From the NCBI GenBank assembly GCA_017620055.1, contig JAFZRD010000193.1, positions 1 to 6,928 of the forward strand: a DNA stretch of 6,928 nucleotides. The letters are read 5' to 3'. Under the pieces are notes generated by a model. That model saw nothing but the letters and a program-made list of their open reading frames with translations, did no database searches and was not told where the DNA came from. The stretch is from Lachnospiraceae bacterium. Its GTDB lineage: Bacteria > Bacillota_A > Clostridia > Lachnospirales > Lachnospiraceae. The translations under genes were made by a program, and so were the position numbers. The first letter of the stretch is position 1. Every line of letters starts with the position of its first letter. Shown here piece by piece: positions 1 to 5,877 of the stretch.

Positions 1-1485
1 CTCGGACCATCGCTTGAGAGGAAGGAGATGACCGACCGGAAGGTCTCATATGTTCTCGGAAGGATCGGTTATGATGAAAACGATATCAACAGGATATTGA
101 AAGAGAACTATGCCGTTGAAAAAGAGTTCGCTTCCATTATCGTACCCGAAGACAATGACGAGGATGCCGAGCTTAAATACACGGACAGTTATGACGACAT
201 CATATCCGCTGCGGGGACATATCCTCTTGATGCATATATGAAGGCCCGCGGCTATGAGAACATAAAGCACATGATCGGGTACAAAAACTATCTGAAGAAG
301 GTAGCCGGAATATGTACGGACAAGAATCTCGCCGGTCTCAAATCCATGCTCATGGTTCAAACGGTGTTAAATCTCGGGTCTTATCTTGACCGGGATACAT
401 ACGATACTTTTGAAGAATTATCAAAGACAGCAACCAAAAAGGAGATGCCGGATTATTCGAGCGATGCCGACAAAGAACGGGATCTTCTGTGTACGAGCAT
501 AGGCAGCAGCGGCCTTGTGGCGGCCATGGACAAACTCTATCTTGAGAAGTTCGTGGATCCCGAATCCGCCGAGGAACTTACCGATCTGACAAAAGATATC
601 ATTGACGTATACAGGAACGATATATTCCCGAACGTGGACTGGATGTCCGAAGAAGGAAGAGCTCTTTGCATCGAGAAGCTTGATGCGATAACACTTAATG
701 TTATATACCCCGATCTGTCCCAGATCGATTACAGCACTCTTGATCTTGTATCGAAGGAAGACGGCGGTTCATATCTTGAGGCATACCTCGAGAGCATGAG
801 GTATTTAAGCCGTATGAAGGGCCAGAGAGCCGGGAAGAAATATGATGTATCCGAATGGTTCCCTTATGAACCGCAGCTGAGCACCACCATCACGAATTCG
901 GTCTATGTACCGACGTCAAACAGTATCAACATCTATGCAGGTATCCTGGCGGATCCCGCATATCATAAAGGGATGAGCCGCGAGGAACTGATGTCGGGTA
1001 TAGGTGCCGTTATAGGACATGAGATCACTCACGGGTTTGATAATAACGGAGTTAAGTACGACAAGGACGGGATCAAGAACAAATGGATGTCCCAGGAAGA
1101 TCAGCAGGCATTTTCCGACAGGGCGAGTAAGGTTTCGTCATTCTATACGCTGCTCCAACCGTATAAAGGTTCGGGATTTTATACCGGATCAAATGTTGTG
1201 GGTGAGGCTGTAGCCGATATGGGCGGACTGAAGGCTATGCTCACGCTTGCCTCCAAGGATCCGGATTTTGACTATGATAAGTTCTTCCGTCATTATGCGC
1301 TTCTGTGGGCTTCACAGATATCTCCGGAACTGGAACAGTATTATTTCAAGAACGATGAACACCCGCTGAACGTATACCGCATAAACGTGGGCGTGCAGCA
1401 GTTTGATAAGTTTTATGAGACATACAATGTACAGCCCGGCGACGGGATGTATCAGGAAGAGAATAAAAGGATAGCAGTCTGGTAA
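1..1485 (+). CDS. M13 family zinc metallopeptidase (neprilysin/PepO-like), 5' partial
   Basis: This is a zinc endopeptidase of the M13 family, which cleaves small to medium peptides. The reading frame is open to the left edge, and M13 enzymes are usually about 630-700 residues. The 494 visible codons therefore lack roughly the first 150-200 residues. The ATG at 28 is probably internal, because the purine-rich stretch before it abuts it with no spacer. Numbering from that ATG, the zinc motif HEITH is at 331-335 (catalytic Glu332). The third zinc ligand and its supporting Asp lie in GEAVAD (Glu393, Asp397). NSVY at 290-293 matches the NAFY substrate-binding motif of neprilysin, and His445 and Arg451 match its His711 and Arg717. 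The protein ends in AVW, like the family's terminal VW, but lacks the eukaryotic Cys before it. Whether it is secreted, a lipoprotein or cytosolic cannot be seen because the N-terminus is missing. A gap of 22 bases separates it from the exporter genes. Confidence 0.95.
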   Translation, partial: LGPSLERKEMTDRKVSYVLGRIGYDENDINRILKENYAVEKEFASIIVPEDNDEDAELKYTDSYDDIISAAGTYPLDAYMKARGYENIKHMIGYKNYLKKVAGICTDKNLAGLKSMLMVQTVLNLGSYLDRDTYDTFEELSKTATKKEMPDYSSDADKERDLLCTSIGSSGLVAAMDKLYLEKFVDPESAEELTDLTKDIIDVYRNDIFPNVDWMSEEGRALCIEKLDAITLNVIYPDLSQIDYSTLDLVSKEDGGSYLEAYLESMRYLSRMKGQRAGKKYDVSEWFPYEPQLSTTITNSVYVPTSNSINIYAGILADPAYHKGMSREELMSGIGAVIGHEITHGFDNNGVKYDKDGIKNKWMSQEDQQAFSDRASKVSSFYTLLQPYKGSGFYTGSNVVGEAVADMGGLKAMLTLASKDPDFDYDKFFRHYALLWASQISPELEQYYFKNDEHPLNVYRINVGVQQFDKFYETYNVQPGDGMYQEENKRIAVW

Positions 1486-1493
1486 ACACTTTT

Positions 1494-1500
1494 AGGAGGA
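1494..1500 (+). promoter_or_regulatory. Ribosome binding site of the ABC ATPase gene
   Basis: AGGAGGA lies 7 bases before the ATG at 1508, close to ideal spacing. It sits in the 22-base gap after the peptidase stop, fixes the ATPase start, and leaves no room for a terminator or separate promoter. Co-transcription with the peptidase gene is therefore likely. Confidence 0.85.
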
Positions 1501-1507
1501 AACATAA

Positions 1508-2329
1508 ATGAGCGACACACAGGCAATGATAAAACTTGAGAACATAAAGAAGTCATACGGGAAGGTCGAGATCCTTAAGGGTGTCAACATGCAGATCAAT
1601 AAAGGAGACATCTACGGACTCGTCGGCAAGAACGGAGCAGGCAAGACCACGATCTTCAAGATGATACTCGGTCTGTCTGAAAAGAATGACGGTACAGTAT
1701 CGATAGAGGGCAGCACAAACGATAAGGAACTCATGCAGAACAGGAGCAAGATCGGTTTCCTCGTGGGCACGAAATTCTACAACTATCTGTCTGCCAGGGA
1801 GAACCTTAAGTATTATGCAACCGTCAAAGGCATCAAAAACAGCAAGGAAGAGATCGACAGGGTACTTGAGATAGTCGGACTCCAGGATGTGAAGAAACCT
1901 TTCAAGAATTTCTCTCTCGGTATGACCCAGAGACTCGGTATAGGAAATGCGATACTCGGAAACCCCGATATCCTTATACTTGATGAGCCGACAAACGGTC
2001 TCGATCCCCAGGGTATAGCCGATGTAAGGCATATGGTCCAGCGTTTCAGGGATGAATTCGGGATGACTGTCATCGTCAGCTCCCATATTCTCGGAGAACT
2101 CGAGCATACGGCAGACAGGTTCGGTATCGTAAACGGCGGTATCGTCGTTCGTGAGATCACGCAGGAGGATCTGAAAGAGAAACAGGCTTCGGTCGAGATA
2201 GCCGTAGATGATCTTCCGAAAGCGAAGGAAGTTCTGACTGCGAATAATATCCGCATCGTCCGCGAGGTCGAAGAGAAGTCGACACTTGAAGACTATTACT
2301 TCAGGCTTGTGGGAGGGAGCAAAGAATGA
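1508..2329 (+). CDS. ABC transporter ATP-binding protein, BcrA/LanF-like (ABC-2 exporter)
   Basis: This is the cytoplasmic ATPase that would power the two permeases encoded directly downstream. At 273 residues it has the size of single-domain exporter ATPases of the bacitracin/lantibiotic-resistance type. Walker A is GKNGAGKTT at 40-48, the signature is SLGMTQRLGIG from 136, Walker B is ILILDE at 155-160, followed by PTNGLDP, and the switch His is His193 in SSH. The SLGMTQ form of the signature, rather than LSGGQ, is typical of the BcrA/LanF branch. The Q-loop position is unusual: the family normally has Gln, or Glu in LanF proteins, after the IGxL strand. Here the run is IGFLVGTKFY, placing Gly87 there. 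The C-terminal 60 or so residues form the accessory tail common in this branch. The stop overlaps the next start as ATGA. The exported substrate cannot be read from the sequence; a peptide or lipid-active compound is an inference. Confidence 0.95.
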   Translation: MSDTQAMIKLENIKKSYGKVEILKGVNMQINKGDIYGLVGKNGAGKTTIFKMILGLSEKNDGTVSIEGSTNDKELMQNRSKIGFLVGTKFYNYLSARENLKYYATVKGIKNSKEEIDRVLEIVGLQDVKKPFKNFSLGMTQRLGIGNAILGNPDILILDEPTNGLDPQGIADVRHMVQRFRDEFGMTVIVSSHILGELEHTADRFGIVNGGIVVREITQEDLKEKQASVEIAVDDLPKAKEVLTANNIRIVREVEEKSTLEDYYFRLVGGSKE

Positions 2330-3039
2330 GACAGCTGATAAAGGGAGATATCGCCAGGATACTCAGGAAGAAAGAAATATATATCTTTGCCCTGATCCTG
2401 TATGTCATCCTCTTTGCCGTTAAGAGCAAGACGGAAGTCGAGGATCAGATAACCAGTTTTGAGAGCATGGTCACGCTCATCGGAATGCTTCTGTGTCTTA
2501 TACCCGTGTATCTTACCGTATACGCAGACGAGATCCGTACGGGTTCGATGCAGACCGTGATAGGTCGCGGCTTGTCGAGAAGGAAAGTCATAATAAGCAA
2601 GCTTATCGACTGCCTGATTCTGTTCATGATGATGTTCATGGTATTTCTGCTTTTGTTCTACGTCAAGAATGCCATAGCACATCTGGCACTCACACCCAAA
2701 CAGAACTTTATGGCATTTGTGTATGTGTTTCTGACATGCATTAAAGCCACGGGATATTTTGCGATAACAGGGCTGTTCCTGTTCACTTCATGGAATGTAG
2801 CCATTGGTCTTACAGCCTGCGTGATGCTCGTGTTCGTAAATGTTTCCCTTGCTCTTGTCCAGACGAATATGCATATCCCGGTCCATGATTACTGGATAGA
2901 CGGGCTTGTCAGCTCGGCATATAACGATCTTCTGATCGGTGATTTTCCGTGGAAACTGATCGTGATGATAGCGATCTACATCGTTGGTGCGGTGATCGTT
3001 ACGGTCAGGATATTTGACAGGAAGGAGCTTGATCTATGA
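2326..3039 (+). CDS. ABC-2 type permease subunit 1
   Basis: This is an integral membrane subunit of 237 residues with about six hydrophobic helices, near 18-32, 48-67, 97-113, 128-153, 155-177 and 209-230. That is the usual topology of ABC-2 and LanE/LanG-type permeases. After the second helix comes the cytoplasmic motif VYADEIRTGSMQTVIGRG followed by SRRKVIISK. It corresponds to the acidic residue, the tight turn and the basic lysine seen at this position in ABC-2 permeases. The start at 2326 overlaps the ATPase stop (ATGA), with GGGAGG at 2311-2316 as ribosome site. The protein is paralogous to the next gene product: both begin with a GDI.RI..KK element and end in RKELDL or KKELDF. It most likely forms a heterodimer with that protein. 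No extracellular substrate-binding domain is present. Confidence 0.9.
   Translation: MRQLIKGDIARILRKKEIYIFALILYVILFAVKSKTEVEDQITSFESMVTLIGMLLCLIPVYLTVYADEIRTGSMQTVIGRGLSRRKVIISKLIDCLILFMMMFMVFLLLFYVKNAIAHLALTPKQNFMAFVYVFLTCIKATGYFAITGLFLFTSWNVAIGLTACVMLVFVNVSLALVQTNMHIPVHDYWIDGLVSSAYNDLLIGDFPWKLIVMIAIYIVGAVIVTVRIFDRKELDL
3021..3027 (+). promoter_or_regulatory. Ribosome binding site of permease 2, inside the permease 1 coding sequence
   Basis: GAAGGAG, extended on the left to AGGAAGGAG, lies 8 bases before the ATG at 3036. The same bases encode Arg-Lys-Glu of the conserved RKELDL tail of permease 1. With the ATGA overlap at 3036-3039, this suggests translational coupling and balanced production of the two subunits. 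Confidence 0.75.
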
Positions 3040-3788
3040 AGAATCTTATCAGTGGAGACATCAGGCGGATAATGTGTAAGAAGTCGCTGTGGGTTGCTTT
3101 TGTATCCGCGCTTCTTGTCAATATAACGCTTGTCATGTTCTATCTTTACAGCCAGAATTACAGTTCCATCAATTATATGCAGGGAAATCTTGACGGACTG
3201 GCGGATATCGGAGGAATGATCTTAGGTATAGCGGCATTTCTTGCCGTGTATGCCGATGACTTCAAGTCCATGACGATAATAAGTATAATCGGAAGGGGAA
3301 ATTCAAGACTTAAGATCATCATCGCAAAGTTCATAAACAGTATTATCATAACGCTGATACTGTATGCCGTGTTTGCACTGGAGGTCTTCGTGATGACGAA
3401 GGCGATGGGCATAGCCCTTCTACCTGATGAGAGACTGGCATTGTGTCTCGGGGTGTTCAGAGGTATATACATCACGATCGGTTATGTGACCATGGCGGCG
3501 ATAGTTATATATGCGACGGGAAACATCGCTTTTTCGGTATTCATGCTCGTTATGTTTTACCTGATAATACCGAATGTACTGCCGCTGACTTCGATGTTAC
3601 CGGTAGTAAAGAACATACATATCGAGCGGTATGACTACAGCGGCATGTGTTCCAACGGGCTTGCCAACATCATACTCGGTATGACGTCGCGGGGAGTGGC
3701 GATACTCATTTTCGCGTTCATTCTCTATGTGGGAGTCTCGCTTGCGATAATATATGCCGTATTCAACAAAAAAGAACTCGATTTCTGA
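3036..3788 (+). CDS. ABC-2 type permease subunit 2
   Basis: This is the second membrane subunit of the exporter, 250 residues long, with about six hydrophobic helices near 18-40, 57-74, 101-123, 140-162, 163-188 and 222-245. It shares a clear scaffold with permease 1. The N-terminal GDIRRIMCKK element matches GDIARILRKK. The cytoplasmic loop carries VYADDFKS, IGRG, SR and KIIIAK at matching places, and the C-terminus is NKKELDF against DRKELDL. The remaining sequence has diverged strongly, which fits an old gene duplication and specialised heterodimer partners, as in LanE/LanG pairs. The start overlaps the permease 1 stop as ATGA. The gene ends 22 bases before the kinase gene, and no hairpin followed by a T-run lies in that gap. 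The family assignment is firm, but the substrate is unknown. Confidence 0.9.
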   Translation: MKNLISGDIRRIMCKKSLWVAFVSALLVNITLVMFYLYSQNYSSINYMQGNLDGLADIGGMILGIAAFLAVYADDFKSMTIISIIGRGNSRLKIIIAKFINSIIITLILYAVFALEVFVMTKAMGIALLPDERLALCLGVFRGIYITIGYVTMAAIVIYATGNIAFSVFMLVMFYLIIPNVLPLTSMLPVVKNIHIERYDYSGMCSNGLANIILGMTSRGVAILIFAFILYVGVSLAIIYAVFNKKELDF

Positions 3789-3790
3789 AT

Positions 3791-3797
3791 AGGAAAG
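3791..3797 (+). promoter_or_regulatory. Weak, widely spaced ribosome site of the hybrid kinase gene
   Basis: AGGAAAG lies 13 bases before the ATG at 3811, farther than ideal and weaker than the other sites in the window. The frame is closed upstream by TAG at 3790-3792. The only other in-frame candidate is a rare ATT at 3802, so ATG 3811 is kept. Lower translation of this gene than of its neighbours is possible. Confidence 0.45.
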
Positions 3798-3810
3798 ACG
3801 CATTGCCAAC

Positions 3811-5877
3811 ATGACACAGGGATCAAGCCAACAGAACACAAGAATACATAATACCGTTGTCGCGGTCATGACAGTTGCTTCCGTCGGCACCATTATCGAG
3901 AGCCTGTCCCAGGGATGGGAATACTGGGTTCCCCCGCTGATTTTTGCCGGGATAGTTGCTGCGTGGGTACTGCATTTGCTCCAGTACGGACAGATATCAT
4001 TCAGGGAAAACTATTACCTGGTTTTCTCGATGCTGCTCGCGTTTTATCACGGCGTTCATGACACAAGCACTTTCGATATAGAGGTTGTGTCGATAATGCT
4101 CATGATCACGGTCACGCTTCTTCGAAGATCGGGATTCCTCAACATACTTCTTGTTGAGTTCTTTGTGCTGTTCATAATGCAGGTTGTTAGAAGCGCGGCC
4201 TCGGGGATCCTTGTGGCAGATAAGCTTACGGTATCCAGAATAGCCCTTCACTGTATAACGGAAATATGCGCTTATCTTGTACTTCGTGAGATCATCCGGA
4301 ATAACAGGACGGATGCCGAAGAACTGGAACGTATGAATGCAAGAAGACAGAGTGACAGGGATGATATGGAGGATTTCCTTGTCAACATCTCTCATGAACT
4401 CAGAACTCCTGTCAATGTTATTAACGGGCTTTCATCGATCATGATGAAAAAGGATGCGGGAGACGATGTTGCATCGATATGTGATGCGGGATTCCGTATG
4501 GCCCGTCAGATAGAGGATATCCAGGACTACGGTGAGATCCAGCGAGGCGATGTGATACTTGAGGAGGGTAAATACGACATTTCATCGATGATTAACGATA
4601 TCATCGCAGGTTATTCGTTCTACCAGAAAGACAGCGGAAAAGACCTGATCGTCGATCTTGATCCGAATGTTCCGTCGGTATTCCTGGGAGATGCGCGAAG
4701 GATAAACAAGATACTCGGGCATCTTCTCGATAATGCGTTTAAGTTCACCCCAAAAGGCGGAGTATACCTTCGCATCACAACGGTCGATCACGAGGATACG
4801 ACCAATCTCATCATAGAAGTAAGGGATACCGGTATCGGTATGACCGCCGATGAGATCGAAAAGATCAATAACGGTATGTACCAGAGTAACAGCACAAGAA
4901 GCCGAAATGCCGGAGGCATAGGACTGGGGCTTCCTATTGTATACGGATTTGTGCGCAAGATGAACGGTTTCATCAGCATAGAGAGTGTAAAGGGAAAGGG
5001 TACTACGGTTCGCGTGTCGATCACGCAGGTTGTTGTCGATCCGACGCCGAGTCTTAGGATAAACACCGATAAGTTCTATAATGTCATATATCATCTCAAC
5101 CCGAAGAACTACAGGGATTCGAGAGTATGGGAACTGTACAGGGAGATGGCAGTCAATACGGCTTCCGATCTTCGTATCAATATGTACTTTGCACCCACTC
5201 CCGAAGATGTCGAGAAAATGCTGGAGCGCGGGGATATCACGAATATATTCATGGGTGAGAAAGAATACCTTGCGGATCCGGCATTCTATGACCGTATTTC
5301 CGAAAAAGTCACTGTGGCGGTAAGTACGAACAGTGACAAGATAACCCAAAACGGTAATATCATAGTCATGCCCCGTCCGCTATACGGGTTCCCGATAGTC
5401 CGCGTGCTTAACGGCGAGGGGGGAGTTCTCCGTCCGGCTGTGACTGCTTTGCAAAGGCCTGTTCTTGATAACGTGAGAGCGCTTGTGGTTGATGATGAAC
5501 CGCTCAATCTCAAAGTGGCGGTCGGGCTGTTCAGGGAATACAACATGATCGTCGATACTGCCGGATCGGGGCCCGAAGCGATCCAGAAGTATACAGATAA
5601 CGATTACGATGTTGTGTTCATGGATCATATGATGCCGAAGATGGACGGAGTGGAGGCTGCAAAGCATATAAGGGATATCGCATTCGGCCAGCAGAAGACT
5701 GCAAGGATCGTCGCTCTTACGGCTAATGTCGTGAGCGGTGCGAAAGAGATGTTCATGAGAGAAGGTTTCGACGGGTTCATCGGAAAGCCTATAGACATAA
5801 ATGAGTTCGAGAGGACCATGAGAGTGGTACTGCCCAGGGGCGCTTCGGAGGCAAACGATGAAGGAGGCAGAGGATGA
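3811..5877 (+). CDS. Membrane-bound hybrid sensor histidine kinase with pseudo-receiver and receiver
   Basis: This is a complete hybrid kinase of 688 residues. The N-terminus has six membrane helices (near 12-30, 39-57, 67-83, 88-104, 108-128, 141-162) joined by short loops, with no PAS, HAMP or extracellular domain recognised. A charged, probably coiled-coil linker follows at about 165-190. The HisKA H-box is ISHELRTP, with phospho-acceptor His195. The ATPase domain has the N-box Asn308 (HLLDNAFKFT), G1 box DTGIGM at 339-344 and G2 box GGIGLGLPIV at 368-377. Residues 422-534 follow a receiver-like strand/helix order but lack the catalytic residues. A canonical receiver follows at about 555-675: acidic pair Asp561/Asp562, phospho-acceptor Asp605 in FMDHMMP, Thr637 and Lys659. 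No HPt or DNA-binding domain is present, so phosphate must leave to another protein. The gene overlaps the next kinase by ATGA. The signal is unknown; the exporter upstream suggests a compound it transports or the state of the membrane. Confidence 0.95.
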   Translation: MTQGSSQQNTRIHNTVVAVMTVASVGTIIESLSQGWEYWVPPLIFAGIVAAWVLHLLQYGQISFRENYYLVFSMLLAFYHGVHDTSTFDIEVVSIMLMITVTLLRRSGFLNILLVEFFVLFIMQVVRSAASGILVADKLTVSRIALHCITEICAYLVLREIIRNNRTDAEELERMNARRQSDRDDMEDFLVNISHELRTPVNVINGLSSIMMKKDAGDDVASICDAGFRMARQIEDIQDYGEIQRGDVILEEGKYDISSMINDIIAGYSFYQKDSGKDLIVDLDPNVPSVFLGDARRINKILGHLLDNAFKFTPKGGVYLRITTVDHEDTTNLIIEVRDTGIGMTADEIEKINNGMYQSNSTRSRNAGGIGLGLPIVYGFVRKMNGFISIESVKGKGTTVRVSITQVVVDPTPSLRINTDKFYNVIYHLNPKNYRDSRVWELYREMAVNTASDLRINMYFAPTPEDVEKMLERGDITNIFMGEKEYLADPAFYDRISEKVTVAVSTNSDKITQNGNIIVMPRPLYGFPIVRVLNGEGGVLRPAVTALQRPVLDNVRALVVDDEPLNLKVAVGLFREYNMIVDTAGSGPEAIQKYTDNDYDVVFMDHMMPKMDGVEAAKHIRDIAFGQQKTARIVALTANVVSGAKEMFMREGFDGFIGKPIDINEFERTMRVVLPRGASEANDEGGRG
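5041..5412 (+). other. Degenerate receiver-like domain inside the hybrid kinase
   Basis: Between the ATPase domain and the true receiver (residues 411-534) is a segment with alternating strands and helices in receiver order. The strands are FYNVIYHLNP, INMYFAP, ITNIFMG, VTVAVST and NIIVMPRP. At aligned positions the acidic pair is replaced by HLN, the phospho-acceptor Asp by Gly482, and the conserved Lys by Arg522. The Ser/Thr position is kept (Ser505, Thr506). It therefore looks like a pseudo-receiver that cannot be phosphorylated and may regulate or dimerise the kinase. The assignment rests on fold pattern read by eye. Confidence 0.6.
5861..5867 (+). promoter_or_regulatory. Ribosome binding site of the second kinase gene
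   Basis: A perfect AAGGAGG lies 6 bases before the ATG at 5874, inside the last codons of the first kinase gene. It fixes the start of the second kinase and, with the ATGA overlap, supports translational coupling of the two kinases. Confidence 0.85.

Noticed and set aside
20..30. GGAAGGAG directly followed by ATG as a possible true start of the peptidase
   Set aside because: There is no spacer between the purine run and the ATG, the frame is open upstream, and the family needs 150-200 more N-terminal residues.
1486..1507. Possible terminator or promoter between peptidase and ATPase genes
   Set aside because: The gap is 22 bases and is filled by the ribosome site. It has no GC-rich inverted repeat with a T-run and no room for -35/-10 elements apart from coding sequence.
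1553..2107. A 184-codon open frame on the - strand across the ABC ATPase gene
   Set aside because: It is antisense to conserved Walker and signature motifs, and its translation resembles no family I know; it is a shadow frame.
3789..3810. Possible terminator between the exporter and the kinase genes
   Set aside because: No inverted repeat or T-run is present in the 22-base gap, so the kinases are likely on the same transcript.
4582..5349. A 255-codon open frame on the - strand across the first kinase gene
   Set aside because: It lies wholly opposite a gene with intact HisKA, HATPase and receiver motifs, shows no recognisable domain, and is best explained as an antisense shadow of that gene's codon bias.
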